From Takashimella koratensis (Eukaryota; Basidiomycota; Tremellomycetes; Trichosporonales; Tetragoniomycetaceae): a stretch of 64,000 nucleotides of DNA. Both the position numbers and the translations under genes were made by a program. Shown piece after piece: positions 10,945-23,533 of the stretch (the first letter of the stretch is position 1; every line of letters starts with the position of its first letter). Below the pieces are notes generated by a model. The model was not told the DNA's origin. It worked only from the letters and a program-made list of their open reading frames with translations, and searched no databases. The DNA lies in NCBI GenBank assembly GCA_003116875.1, contig BCKT01000008.1, positions 952,322-1,016,321 of the forward strand, in the 5' to 3' direction.

Positions 10945-13900
10945 ATGCCGAGAACCACAGCGCCAAGTCACAGCAAGCAATCCTCGTCCAAGTCCCCTCT
11001 GCTCAATTTCTTCTCCCGGCCAACTCGTTCCACCAAGCCCCAGGCGAGTACCTCCAATCCTAACCCGTCTCCACGCCGCCCGATCGACGGGACGAGCGTC
11101 CCCGGCGCGACCAAAGGGTCGGCGTCCAACCCCGTCGTCATCGATGACAGTGATAGCGATGTGGAGGTGAGAACGATTCGGGAAAGTCCTGGGGAACTGG
11201 GGACGAGGGCGAAGCGACAACGAAAGGTTTTTCCAAAAGAAGAAGTGTCCATCGGCTCGCCAGTAATCGATTTCGAGGCGCTTGAGCCTGTACAATTACC
11301 ATCGGCAGAACTTTCAGAGGAGACCGCAAACACCGCGGACGCGCACGATGTTGTCAAGGCTGAGAGTGAAGGGGGCGAGCTAGTTGTTGAAGATGACGAT
11401 AATCGCACCCAAGATCCAGGCGACGATATGGACAACGCCGAAGATGATGATTCGGGTCTCGATCTCGGTATCGACGAAGACGAAGATGGGGACTTGAGTA
11501 GTGCCGGTAGGGGGAGGATGGATGACGGTCCTGATGTTGATGACGATATCGTCGAAGTCGACGTAGCAGAACCTATTGATCCATCTGGGACGAGTGATGC
11601 GGAAGGAGCAGTACCCCACGACCCAAACCACGGAGTAGGGTCGACGACCGGGTTAGGATCGGGGCTGGACCTGTCGATGGAGTGGGACGAGGGGGACGAT
11701 GAAGGGATGGGTGTGGAGGATTTTGGGGATGACGAGGATGAGGAGGAGGGCATGGTGGAGGATGAGGGCGAGGGTGAGGGTTTGAAAGAGGGTGGGGTCG
11801 AGGCGAGGGGTTGGGGGAAGAAGGAGACTGAGTGCCCTGTTTGCGGCAAGTCGCTCCGCGGAAGACCGAACACGGTGAGTCAAGCATCTGGACGTCGTTT
11901 CTCTCTTCATATAGAGGGGAGTCGATGAGGTACATGCTGAGACTTCTCAGGTGGTGCAGAAACACATCAACGAATGCCTCGATGCGTCTCCTTCATCGAA
12001 ACCCTCGACCAAGCTCAAATCCAAAACCCTACGGCCAATCACGTCCATGTCGCAGATGCAGGCCTTGCCAGTGGACGACGACGTTGCGGATACAGGTCTC
12101 ACAGGTGACGGGTCCTATGCTAAGCCAGGGGGAGGGGGCGGGGGAGGGGGAGGGAACGGGTTGAACGCGTTCTCGGTACTCATGAGTGGACACAAGGAGA
12201 AGGAACAGTGGAAAGATGCCGAAATTGATTTGAAACGAGATGGGAAGAGGGTATTTGGGCGACGTAATGCCCCTTTCTACAAGGTGGGCTAAAGACTGGA
12301 ATTCTCGGTATCAAGTTTGAGACAATGGCTGACTCGACGGATCGCGTGCAGGTACTCACGGGGATGCCAATCGCAGTCGACGCGTTCCGGTACGGTGCCA
12401 TCCCCAAAGTCACCGCTTACTTCCTCACGTACGTGTTCGAATTTGGAGTCACCCTCCACAAACAAAAGATGTAGTGATCTCTAGATGTACTGACTTGGGA
12501 TCGGCAGGCATGCGCACTCGGACCACTATACCAACTTGTCAAAGAGCTGGAGACATGGGCCGATCTACTGCTCAATTACCACGGCAAATTTGGTGATTCA
12601 CATGCTGGGTGTTGAGCCTCAGTGGGTGGTGAGTAGCCCACAGATACGGGATCTCAGGAAGAGTTCAGGACGAGAACGAAGCGCTGACGGACCTAGCATG
12701 GGCTGCCGGATGATGTCCCGTTTGAGATCCCAAATACGGGCGGTGTCACAGTCACCCCTATCGAGGCCAACCACTGTAAGCCACCTTCTGAGCCCCCAAA
12801 ACGACTTGAGCCTTAGTTCTGTCAATATCGCGTTGTCTGACACTCCCAGGTCCCGGCTCGTCACTGTTCTTGTTCGAAGGCAGACAGACGGTTAACGCGG
12901 GTGACTCGCCAATCAAGAGTCCGTATGTTGGGAGCAAGCGCGTGTTTCGATACCTTCACTGTGGTGACTTTCGAGCGTGAGTCAGCCGCATCGTGACCAT
13001 CCCATTCCGGCTACCAAGTTTACTGACACGTTATATCCAGATCACCCAAGCACGTTCTTCACCCCGCCGTGGCGAGAGCCAAAGTCGACACAGTCTACCT
13101 CGACACGACTTACCTCAACCCAACCTACTGTTTCCCTCCTCAAGCGCAGGTCATACAGGCCTGTGCAGCGCTGGCACGTAAGACCGCCCTGGGCGTCTCG
13201 GACACCGCCATGGCGATGGAAGATATCAAGCCGGACTTGATCAAGCGCGAGGCCAAGGTCGGCGTTGGGCCCGGAGCAGACGGCACGGGCGAGGTGGATC
13301 CCGGCGTGGGGTTCGTTGATGGCGAGGACAAGTCGAAGGCAATGATGCAAGATTGGTTGGTCAAGAAGGAACAAGTAGGGTCGGGAGGCGACGGTGGAGC
13401 CGGGGAGAGAGTGAAAGAGGAGTTGGTGGATGTTAAAGACCTCAAACCGAGAGGTAGGACATTGGTAGTGCTCGGCACGTACTCGATTGGGAAAGAGCGG
13501 ATCGTGAAAGGTGAGCTGATGTGTACTGCCAGAGTTGGCTAAAGAGGACGCTGACAATATGTGCAGGCGTTGCCAAAGCGCTGGGGTCTAAGATCTACTG
13601 CGATCCAAGGAAGAGGGGGATCTTGCTATGTCAAGCTGATCCCGACCTCCACGCGATGCTCGGCAACGACCCATACGATGTGAGTCGTCTCTCCTATCTC
13701 CTCATCTATCTTCATGCACCCTCGTGATCCCCCGCTCACTTGCCTTAGTGTCAAGTCCACCTTCTCCCACTCGGCAACATTCAACTCGACCGCCTCCAGC
13801 CTTACCTACACGCCTTGAAACCCCACTTTGACCGCGTCCTAGCCTTCCGACCTACGGGATGGACGTATACCGCACCAGCAGGTACGAATACCGCCCCGGA

Positions 13901-14348
13901 TGTGAATTTCGTGATTAGGAGAGATCAGGCAAGGAAGTTTGATGAGAGTATGTTGAAAACTATGAGAGGTAGTTCGAGGGAATTCATGATGTATGGTGAG
14001 TCCCGCTGAAGTCTGCAATCTGATGTAGGTGGGTGGGTTGGATGGGAGATTGGCAATAGGGCAGGTGGAGTGGGTGGGGGAAAGGCAAATAGTGTGAGAT
14101 TGTGCGCTAAACAAAAACAACCTATAGGTGTCCCATACTCTGAACATTCAAGTTTCTTCGAACTCACATGTTTCGCACTTTCGATGCCTGGACCAGACTT
14201 GAAAATGATCGCAACAGTCAATGTGGGGACAGAGAAGAATCGAGCCAAGATGAAACGTTGGTTTGAGAAATGGGCAGCGGAAAAGGCCAAAAGGAAAGAG
14301 AAGAAATTACCTCTTGTCGTCGAGTATCGGGATGAGAATTATTGGTGA
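10945..14348 (+). CDS. PSO2: PSO2/SNM1 DNA interstrand cross-link repair nuclease
   Basis: Metallo-beta-lactamase/beta-CASP 5' exonuclease that processes DNA interstrand cross-links in the nucleus. Ten exons: 10945-11874, 11951-12283, 12352-12428, 12508-12628, 12697-12775, 12850-12976, 13041-13510, 13567-13679, 13749-13995, 14128-14348 (905 aa). The N-terminal 300 residues are Ser/Pro-rich, then very acidic. A UBZ4-type zinc finger follows: 'CPVCGKSL' then 'VVQKHINEC', split by intron 1. The catalytic motif 'THAHSDHY' is at about residue 447-454 and is itself split by intron 3; 'EANHCPGS' and 'YLHCGDFRASP' follow. The beta-CASP part has 'VVLGTYSIGKER' and 'VPYSEHSSF'. An acidic insert of about 70 residues (13200-13440) interrupts the nuclease domain. 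'KSPLLNFFSRP' near the start resembles a PCNA-interaction motif. The start is the only ATG between the upstream pseudogene stop and the open frame. Confidence 0.93.
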
Positions 14349-14811
14349 ACAGATCTTTAGTGGGTTGGAGAGCGGAACAAAAAAAGTGTATATTCTAGTA
14401 GTTGGAAGCGAAAGAAGATGTTTGTACGTTGAGCTCAAGGGAGTTTGAATAGTGTTGTACATCTGTACTGTTAATCTGACTCCTCTCCCAGTGTTTTCAT
14501 GTAGCATGTTGCATTCATCGTTATCAATAAACGTGTGATTTGTCGGCACCGCCACGCCTTTTTTACAGCAACACCTACGCAACGCCCCAATCCATCTCAC
14601 CGAGTCCTCGCTGATTCTCAGGCCACGCCCCCTTGGTTATCCCGATATCGAGCACCATCCTCTCATCCCCCATTAACCTCTCGCATCTTACCATCTCGCA
14701 TCTCCATCGCTCTATCTCGAGTCATCTACGCCGCCCATCTACATCTACATCTACATCTCTTCTCTGACTGTATCCAAACAAGACTATCGACCCCACCCCC
14801 AGCCCGACAAG
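14349..14811. other. intergenic, PSO2 terminator and F-box gene promoter
   Basis: About 460 bases without a supported gene. CATCTA repeats (around 14738-14757) and a CT-rich leader precede the F-box start. No clear TATA box. Confidence 0.5.
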
Positions 14812-17608
14812 ATGGACAACATCCTTGGTGTCGGCATCTTCCGTCGTCGTCGTTCCTCCGCCTCTGTCTCTCCAACCGCTACCTCCGCTCCATCTGCTCC
14901 ACCTGGTTTACCTAACTCAACTACCGCCAACCCTTCACTCGCTTCTACCCACGCGCCTTCCTCCTCAACTTCTACGACGGCTAAATCGTCTCGATCGGGG
15001 TGGGCCAAGTCAGAACCGTACGAGGTTCCACCCGCCGATGGGACGTGTCACTTCCTTCGTCTACCAGGGGAGGTACTGGGGAATGTGTTCATGCGACTCG
15101 ATAGACCCGAGTTGATGCGTTGTTTCCGTGTGAGTTTTTGGATATTCATGAAAAGTAACAGACTGAGTAATCTCTATTCACCTGTCTATCTTGGTCGCTG
15201 ACGTCCATGCGTGTTGAAACCTCGTAACGACTTGTCTTCCGATACTACGCGTTTCTCACCGCAGCTGTGCAAAGCGACCAACGAGTACCTCACGGGATCT
15301 GCCGAGCTCAACCTCCACCTAACACTCATGTGCAATTCTCTTCGCCTGAATCCACTTGTCCTCACCGCTCCTTCATCCGCCCCTCTCGTGATGCCTCGAA
15401 CATCAGCCGAGCTCCTTTCCACCCTTCGCGAGCGACTCACGCGGTTTCGCAACTTCCGGCCAAAGGGTGACCGGGTGAGGGTCTACTTCAACGAGCCTGA
15501 AGGGAGGCTGTACGAGTACCTCGAGGGGATCCTCCTCCGTGGGATCGGGAGCAGGTTCGCTACGCCCCAAAAGCTGGCGGTCTACGATCTGCGTCGGCTC
15601 AATGAGTGGGAGGACACGGGCGAGGTCGTGCAGCCTGGAGAAGAGTCAGGGGAGGGTGAGGAAGGTGAGGAGGTAGGAGAGGGAATGGAGGATGTGGAAG
15701 AAGGAGAGGAAGAAGAGGATGGAGGAGAGGATGATGACGATTGGCTGGATGCGTCAGATGATGGGATCGATGTAGATGAAGAAGACGTCGAAGGGCAAGG
15801 TCATATCAGAACTCGACATGATTTCGGGTTCTCCATCACCGATTTCGCAGTGGATCCGGGACAAGATCTTCTTGTCATTGTTGAGATCCGAGGCTTCACG
15901 TGAGTCTTTAACCTTCTCTGGTCGTCGGCCACAGTCATCAGCCACTTTTGGATCCTGTGCCCCTCCCCCCCCCCACACCCCTTCCCGAAAAAAACCCACA
16001 AGATTGAGATGTGGATCGAGGCTAACATTGAATCGGGAATAGTAACGCAGGACGAACCAGCCACGCGATGCACTTTCACCTCTTAGAGCTCTCGACGTTC
16101 AAACCCCACCCTCGAGCGAAGAAACCTCTCCTCATTTGGCCAATGGCTCTACAGCATAATCGCGCCCATTTGGGGTTCCAGATCTGCGACGACGGGTTGT
16201 ATGTCTTGCATAATAATAATCACGGGGGTACAGTCGATCAGCTGTGTGGATGGCAGTGGACGACAGGGAGGTTGCACGTGGTGAGTGCTGTGTGCTGACT
16301 TCGGTGTCACACCAGGACTCATTTGCTTGGAGTTCATTGGAGCTTCTGACCCCNCCCCCCNCCCCCCCCCCCCTCCCAAACGCGCATCGAACAACACTGA
16401 CAATATCGGTCTCGCACATGTTTCCAGGTTCTCCGAGCTGTTCCAATCATGACATTTGAAAGCTTTGTCCTGCTCACGCCGACTTCCTTCGCTGTTCCGA
16501 GCATCACGACCCGGATCGATCCCAACTCTTTAGTTCAAGACCAGCTGAACAATGCCGACGACTTATCATGGGACCACCATATCAACCTCTACGCTTTCCC
16601 CCCTTTCACCTCGACCCCTGCCCTTGTTGCCGAAGCTCCAAACGGTCAGACTCCGCCGCCCTTCCAAGCGACCCACGTCGCTACGATCGACTTGCCCGAT
16701 TTCTTAGTCGACCTGGAACGCGATATCCCTCCTCCGAGGTTAAGTATCCGAACCGATCCACCTCCGCGGACTGAGTTCCCGACTCACCCTGCCGCGCCAG
16801 GTCCAGGTCCCGCGCCGTTCCAGCCCGACCCGGAGACAGGCCTCATCGTGATGGAGGTCGCGTGTCAGATGAACGAGGTCGCCCGAGACGATCCTCATTT
16901 CGTGATTTGTATCCTCAAACAGTCTCTGATTCCGTACCTGCCACCACCGACATCCCCGCTGCTCAGACAACCGTTCCATAGGCCCGTCCCGGTGATTCCG
17001 TGGGCCACGATCGCGCCCAAGGCTCGGTTGTTTGGACCAGACTTGCTTCCACCCAGTGAGTCAACCGCACCCCTCTGCGTGGGAGACGTCAGTCCCAGTC
17101 TCGCTTCCCTCCAAGGCAAACCTCTTTGCATCTCGCCGAAAGAGTCCAGCTGACCTCGGACTTAGAATGGGTCTGCTACGTCTACCATCACTACTGGATC
17201 TACTGCTGGCCGGACGTTCTCCTGCTGTACGATTTCGACCCTATGCGTACGCGTAAAGAGATTCTTGACCGACAACACAGCTCGACAACATCATGGAAAC
17301 AAGCATCTCCAGGATCCCCTTCGGCGCCCTCGATGGGAGGTATGGTCGGCACGGATACATCCGTCGACGGCGATCGGGATGGGATCACTCTCGTCGTTGC
17401 TGAGACAGTTACACCGAAGAAGGAACCGCTCATGGCTGAGATCAAAACAGGTAGCGAGTTGCCGTACACAGTGACAACCATCCCAACCCCGAGTCACTCC
17501 GATGTGGCGTTGATAGATGCTGAGAGGATCGTGTTGGTCAATATGGGATACGAGGACTCGGCGACACGACAGTCGAGGATTGGGCATTTCCAGGTGATGC
17601 AGTTTTAG
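14812..17608 (+). CDS. F-box domain protein, basidiomycete type
   Basis: Exons 14812-15129, 15265-15899, 16043-16280, 16428-17055, 17166-17608 (753 aa). The F-box lies at about residues 84-110: 'CHFLRLPGEVLGNVFMRLD' then 'LMRCFRLCKATNEYL', with intron 1 inside it. F-box proteins are substrate receptors of SCF ubiquitin ligases. The rest follows the pattern of basidiomycete F-box proteins with a beta-rich C-terminal part and no recognised substrate domain. An acidic Glu/Asp run of about 50 residues precedes 'DFGFSITDFAVDPGQDLL', which reads like a propeller-type repeat. The third intron contains a poly-C stretch with two undetermined bases (16354 and 16361). They do not affect the coding sequence, but the tract length is uncertain. 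Confidence 0.78.
16351..16373. repeat. poly-C tract with two undetermined bases
   Basis: Homopolymer C interrupted by N at 16354 and 16361, inside the third intron of the F-box gene. The ambiguity suggests sequencing slippage; the true length is uncertain. Confidence 0.9.
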
Positions 17609-17976
17609 TCCGGCGTGGGGGTGGGACGGGTGGGGTAGTGAAGCTGGGCACAAGCGTGGGGGAGGGGCTTGTCGGTCGTAGAATGTCGAGATCTAGGAGC
17701 GTGTCAGAGGCATATCAGTGGTACCTACTATCTGCCGTGATGTCGGTGTATAGCGATTCGTATCGAGTCAGTATCAGTTCTATCAAGTAGTAGTCGTGGT
17801 CGTTGTCCAATTTACAATGTCCCCATGTATCTGTGCATTCCAAAGTACAACCCACATTCTCTCGTCTACATCCATCCCCTTTTCCACACTCTTCACCCAC
17901 TCACGTACTCTATACTCTAAATTTTAGGTATATCATTACAACCCTTCTTTTATCGCAGCCTCTCAATCGACCAAGG
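17609..17976. other. convergent intergenic region
   Basis: The 3' flanks of the F-box gene (plus) and the GNAT gene (minus) meet here. Nothing else recognised. Confidence 0.5.
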
Positions 17977-18603
17977 CTAGAGGACCATACCCATACGGAC
18001 GTATGTGATGGGGTCCGCGTTCCCGAGTGCGCCTCTGGACACGAACGTTCTCTCATCCAGCACTTGTAGACCCAATTTCTCGTAGAATGCTCGTTGCGCA
18101 TACCTTGCCTGCAGATGAAGCAAACACTTGCTCTCCCCTTCTTCCTCTTCTTTGCGCTCATTGCCCTTCTTGGCCGCCGACTCTTTCGCCTTGAGGTACT
18201 CGACAACGTACTGGAACATTGTTCGCCCGATACCCATCCCTTGAAGTCGAATATCAACGGCGAATTTGTGTAGTTGGATTTGAGGCGAGAGAAGGGACGA
18301 AGCGCGAAGGGTTTCGAAAGAAGGTGGGAGGTGGTAGTCGGTAGAGTAGTCGGTGAGAACGAGAGTGAGGATACCGACGGGCGTAGGAGCGGTGGTGGTG
18401 GTGGTGGTGGTGGTGGTGGTGGTGGTGGGGCCGGAAGTAGGGGAAGACTCGGTAAGGAAAGCACCCAGGTGGACGGTTCCTGGTTTGTGGTCGTACGGGA
18501 GTAACTGCTGGTCGATGGGGATTGTCGGCCAGAGGACCGAATAACGCAGCGCTACCAGGTCCGCGGTGGTGATCTCGCGGACAGTCACAGATGGGGTAGA
18601 CAT
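17977..18603 (-). CDS. GNAT-family N-acetyltransferase
   Basis: Single-exon protein of 208 residues. The acetyl-CoA binding motif A is clear: 'KFAVDIRLQGMGIGRTMF' at about residues 114-131 (R/Q-x-x-G-x-G/A). Motif B follows: 'CLLHLQARYAQRAFYEKLGL'. Between the beta strands lies a run of 12 threonines (residues about 62-73) encoded by ACC repeats, and later a Lys/Glu-rich loop. Such stand-alone GNAT enzymes acetylate small molecules or peptides; the substrate cannot be read from sequence. It is divergent from NDUFS8, with about 350 bases between the start codons. Confidence 0.8.
   Translation of the reverse strand: MSTPSVTVREITTADLVALRYSVLWPTIPIDQQLLPYDHKPGTVHLGAFLTESSPTSGPTTTTTTTTTTTTAPTPVGILTLVLTDYSTDYHLPPSFETLRASSLLSPQIQLHKFAVDIRLQGMGIGRTMFQYVVEYLKAKESAAKKGNERKEEEEGESKCLLHLQARYAQRAFYEKLGLQVLDERTFVSRGALGNADPITYVRMGMVL
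18391..18426. repeat. (GGT)12 coding microsatellite
   Basis: Twelve perfect GGT units (ACC on the coding strand) encode Thr12 inside the GNAT protein. All units use the same codon, so the tract is prone to slippage. Confidence 0.92.
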
Positions 18604-18951
18604 GTTGATATTGTGTATTGTCTATCGTCGCTGATAGTCGCTGACAAAGTAGATACCAAGTCGTAAATAGCCAGACAGCACAGATGAGCAACCGGCGACG
18701 ACCGAAGTGCCACAGGTATCACGTGATGCGAGGGGGTGAGGGTCAATGACCCCGTGGTGATTGGCTGCAGAGTGCCACAGAGGGTAAGGTGGTGGTAAAC
18801 GCCGAGTATATCCGCCACTGTAGGTCTCCCCTGCTAACGCGGTGATTCTCGTTGGTTGAAGGTGAGTGCCATTCCAGCTCTGACCACATCCATCCCATCT
18901 CTACCTCTACCATCACACCTCTTCACGACCACTCCCACCCCCACCCCCACC
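18604..18951. promoter_or_regulatory. divergent GNAT / NDUFS8 promoter with E-box and CCAAT
   Basis: Contains the palindrome TCACGTGA at 18719-18726 and an inverted CCAAT box, TGATTGGCT, at about 18757-18765. On the other strand this reads AGCCAATCA, identical to the box in front of NDUFA13. CCAAT boxes bound by the HAP complex are known to control respiratory genes in fungi; assignment to NDUFS8 is inference. Confidence 0.5.
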
Positions 18952-20465
18952 ATGTCGCACCTCCGCGCCCTCACCCTCGCGCGCGGCCTCGGTGCCACCC
19001 CACTCACCCCACTCACCCCTCTTGCTCGCCGATTCCACACCACCCCTCTCCGCCTCCTCGCTACCCCGACACCAGGCGGCCAGACAGGTCCCTCCAATAT
19101 CACCCCGGGCCCGATCCGGTCCCCGCACCCGATCCAAACAGCTACCGCCAACGCGTACCCAGACTACAGCAAAGGTCCCAGCGCATTGGACAAGGCCAGC
19201 CAGTTGTTCTTCTTCACCGAGATCGTCAGGGGTGAGTACTCTTGAGACGAGCGAGCGTAACTTCGCGAGCGAAGTGGAATGAGTCGAAAAGCAGGGAGCG
19301 GGAGGTATCGAGGTTTCAGATGTTGGAGCGTGTAGGAGAATGTATGAGAGAAGGAGGAAACCCATGATTCCAGCGATCGCGCTTGCTATCGGGCACGCTG
19401 AGTGGAGAGGGAGTGTAGACGAGTTGAACAATCTCATCTTCTGGTGGCGGAGTGAAGATTCATCAAAGATCGGCATCCATATCTTCTCCGTCAACCTATC
19501 TTCAAACCTCTCGCTAACACCATCTAGGCATGTGGATTGTCCTTGAGCAGTTCTTCCGCCCTCCTTACACCATCATGTACCCTTTCGAGAAGGGCCCACT
19601 CTCCCCTCGTTTCCGTGGCGAACACGCACTTCGAAGGTACCCTAACGGTGAAGAACGTTGTATCGCTTGTAAATTGTGCGAAGCGATTTGTCCCGCTCAA
19701 GCGATCACGATCGAGTCCGAAGCAAGGGAGGATGGATCGAGAAGGACGACGCGGTATGGTGAGTTTATAGATTCTAGATTCGAGAACGAGAAGTCGAAGA
19801 GTTCAAACGAGTTGTGTGATTGGAGAGAGTTGAGGATGGGAAGGTGGGATAGAAGGTGCGAGCTTGGTCAAGGTGTCGAAGAGCGGATCACGGCGGGTGG
19901 ATTAAGGAGGGTGTGAGGGAGAATGGCGGAGAGCAGGGTAAAGAGATGGCGGTAGGGGTGTTCATGTGATCCCTCCGGACATCTGAGACCTTTAGACAGA
20001 GAGGGGACGTGGTGGAGCTGGAGATGGGTCCTATCGTTATCCGAAATGGAGATCGTCGTTATGACTTTCGCTAACATACCGCAGACATTGACATGACAAA
20101 GTGCATTTACTGCGGTTTCTGCCAAGAGGCTTGCCCCGTCGACGCTATTGTCGAGAGTAAGTCTTTCCATACCAATCTCCAACACCGTCATCATGTAACT
20201 TGTGGATTTAAAAGCTGGCTCTGCTGACCGCCTCCTTCTTCTTAACCTTTAGCTCAAAACGCAGAGTACTCTACAGAGACTCGTGAAGAGCTTTTGTACA
20301 ACAAGGAGAAACTCTTGGCTAACGGTGATCGTGCCGAAGCTGAGATTGCCTCCAACCTCCAGGCTGACCACGTGAGTTGATAACCGAGGTTACGGTCGAT
20401 AGAAGGACTCTTTCTCCATGGTGTGTAGGTGTTCACTTGCTGATATGACCCAGTTCTACCGATGA
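18952..20465 (+). CDS. NADH:ubiquinone oxidoreductase 23 kDa subunit (NDUFS8/TYKY)
   Basis: Complex I matrix-arm subunit carrying iron-sulphur clusters N6a and N6b. Exons 18952-19231, 19528-19758, 20085-20156, 20253-20371, 20454-20465 (237 aa). Both 4Fe-4S motifs are intact: '[16 protein letters not shown]' and '[16 protein letters not shown]'. '[20 protein letters not shown]' and the ending '[17 protein letters not shown]' are family hallmarks. The first 40 or so residues, rich in Arg, Leu, Thr and Pro, form a mitochondrial presequence. The last exon contributes just FYR and the stop (12 nt), restoring the conserved C-terminus. Two introns are long for this locus (296 and 326 nt). The start is the first ATG in frame; the extension upstream has no ATG. 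Confidence 0.96.
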
Positions 20466-20786
20466 GGGATGGTATTTGATCCCACTGCCCCACTCCCGTC
20501 GATTTAGATACAGCCTTGATGAAGCAGTATGCATTTGCGCCGCACCTTTGACAGCGTTGAGATGTTCTTTTGATCATACTAACGACTGAAACGCAACTCA
20601 AGTCTGAGCTCCATGGTTTAGACTGACGAGTTGGATTAGACTGCATTGTGAGGTAGTAGCATATGATGGTACAACATAAGATGAGCAAAGCTCAAGACTA
20701 ATTTCTATGGGTTATATGGACAACCGGACAACCCAAGTCCCCAAGATCATATACAACATCTCACATCTCGATCTGTTCTACCCATA
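20466..20786. other. convergent intergenic region
   Basis: 3' flanks of NDUFS8 and of the PXA-domain gene. No coding or RNA gene recognised. Confidence 0.5.
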
Positions 20787-22729
20787 TCAAGTCGATTTCA
20801 CTTTGATCATACCAGGTGGAGTCACCAGCGTCGCAGGATCAGTGACCACGAGATCAGGGACGAGTGATGCAAAGATGGCATCGTAAAGCATCGCCACGAG
20901 GTGTGCGTTACATCCCGGATCATCAAGTGGTTCGATCAACTTGTCCACGCCATGGGGAAAGAAGACGGTCTTGGCCCACCCTGCGTTTCGTCAGTTTCAC
21001 GAAAAAGAAAACAGGAAACCAGACTCATGGACGTTGAGAAGACTTTTGTTCTCATTTGGCAGATTTACAAGGATGTGGCATACGCCCACTTACGAGGAAC
21101 GACCACGTTGAGACGAGAAACGACCGCCGCCCTCAATCGCGCAGCTTCTTCAGGCGTTGGGTCGATAGGTGATGGACCCGGGTACCCGTCGTTTGGGAAC
21201 ATGATACGTTCCACCACATCGGCGACTTTAAGACCCGTGCGTTCCGTCATGATCCTCTCAAAGAGGATCGGGACGACTCTGTGAATCGTCAGCACTGAGC
21301 GAACAAGGAAAAGAGGCCCTTCGCACCAGTCTGGTGCTCACCGGTCTAAAACGGGTCCAAGGACGATGACGAGCATATCAACTACACCCCAGACCATCCT
21401 CGCTGGCCAAGTCGGCGCACCGACCAGAACATGAGCCACGGCAAGCCAGGGTTCAACGATTGCTTCGGGGCCGTCGGACGGGGGCGTGGCTAGCGCCCAT
21501 ACTGCAGCGCTCCAGAACAGTGTGGCGAGTGTCCATAGCCGCATGATGAGGTTGATCAAGAGCAGCTGCCACGTCTGTACCCAGGCCTTGGCGCGGTCGG
21601 CGTTCGTTGAGCGAGGGGATGGCGAGGTGGGTGAAGCCGAAGATCCAGATGATCTGGGCGGTGGTGTAGGTGGTGATGGTTGTAGGTCCGAGGGTTCAGC
21701 TGCCACGGATTTCGACGCCGCTTTGTCCCCCTTGGCCAGGTTGGACCTGCGGGTCTTGGGCTCGAGCACACGCAAGAGCATCTGGTGCCAGAACCACGGC
21801 TGGCTCAATCTTCTACCGACTGACCATAACACCGTCCGCCCTAGAATCTCACGAACCATGAGCCGTTCAGCGTCGGACGCGTAGTCGTCTGGCGGGAGGT
21901 GAAGGCGGAGGAGGGCGTCGATCATTGCGGTCAAGTAGACGGGGCTGAGCGCGTATTCCCCCGCTCTGGGTTCAGGGCGGGCGGTCTCGGTGGGACCGGA
22001 GGGTGCGGTCGTGGTAGGTGTCCATGGGGCACAGCCGAGGAGGGGTAGGCGGGCGTGGTATGCTCGACCTAGCCGGAGAGAGGACGGCCGGGGTTTTGAA
22101 CCGGAAGTTGAACGCGGGGTAGCACTGCTGCTACCGCTACTTCCTCCTGGCCGATCATCGGTATCGTCGTCCGCTGGGTCGTGAATATACTCTAGCGCCT
22201 CTGATGCCTGTCGATACGTGCGGATATGAAGCGCGAGGATGGTGGGTATATCGACGAGGAGGAGTAATGGAGTGGCGTCTGGGATTTGGCGAAGGAGTGG
22301 TGGGAGGACAGGGAGGAGTACCGAGTGGGTGATCGCTGGAACCAAGGTGCGATCACGCGGAGATAGGCGGGTAGAGTACCATGATAGTACGTAGGCGCGG
22401 AGAGCGAGGGCAAGGAGGTGATAGATCCGCTCGTCGAGAGATGAGAGGGAGGTCGGGGTGGAGGAGGGGGAGGAGGGAGGGGAGGGGGAATGGGGGGGGG
22501 AGTGAGGGCGAGAAGGAGGAGGGGAGGGGTAGAGGAGAGGAGGGAGGGGGTCGCCAGGGGAGAGAGGGAGAAGGCGGAGGTAGAGAGGGAGGTGGGGAGG
22601 TTCCTTGGATCGCGCGCGAGGAGGGGGAGCGGTAGCCGGGGCAGACGATGACGCGGAGGCAGAGGCAATGGTGGTGGTGGGCTGAGTGATCCTGGGCTTG
22701 GACTGGGTCTGCTTGTGTCTTGGGTCCAT
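20787..22729 (-). CDS. PXA-domain (sorting-nexin-associated) membrane protein
   Basis: Exons 21342-22729, 21094-21278, 20787-20980 (588 aa). The N-terminal 100 residues are Pro/Ser-rich. Residues about 110-330 look like a PXA domain: a helical pattern including 'ERIYHLLALALRAYVLSWYS', 'LLVDIPTILALHIRTYRQA' and 'YLTAMIDALLRLHLPPDDY', then 'LMVREILGRTVL'. PXA domains occur in sorting nexins of endosomes and in ER or vacuole contact-site proteins. A long hydrophobic stretch, 'LINLIMRLWTLATLFWSAAV', and a second near 'MVWGVVDMLVIVLGPVL' are probable membrane helices. The C-terminus matches the family's final helical region. No PX or RGS domain is present. The precise role is not known. Confidence 0.65.
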
Positions 22730-23048
22730 GGGGTAAGTGGTAATAATCGAGATAGAGTCAAGTCGAAAGCAACAACAAAGTGATGATGGTCAATGGTCAA
22801 TGGTCAGTGATCCTTGCACGTGATTGGTTCAGACGGCGTTTGCCCGGGAATTCATCTGATCTCACGTGACTCGGTGCACAGTCCTTTGATCCCGCCACAC
22901 AAACACACACCCCCCCACTCTGGTTGCAAGGTATTTAAATACCCGCCAGGTAGATCGGGTCATGACTCTTTCCCCTTCATCCACACATTCTCGTTCATCT
23001 CTCTAACCCTTCAACACTCTACCCCACCCCTCTTTATATCAAATCAAC
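22730..23048. promoter_or_regulatory. divergent PXA / histone H4 promoter
   Basis: Toward histone H4 it carries CACGTG at 22817-22822 followed directly by ATTGG (inverted CCAAT, 22823-22827), a second TCACGTGA at 22862-22869, and a perfect 12-base palindrome, GTATTTAAATAC, at 22931-22942, about 107 bases before the H4 start. The latter is the likely TATA element. A CT-rich leader follows. Confidence 0.55.

Positions 23049-23533
<485 letters not shown>

Noticed and set aside
10968..11873. A 301-codon minus-strand ORF
   Set aside because: Antisense shadow of the acidic N-terminal region of PSO2, again Ser/Pro-rich.
16275..16282. CACGTG at the end of an F-box gene exon
   Set aside because: It overlaps coding sequence and a splice donor, so it is not counted as a regulatory E-box.
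22192..22800. A 202-codon minus-strand ORF
   Set aside because: Alternate frame of the PXA gene's proline-rich exon; the annotated frame carries the conserved helices.
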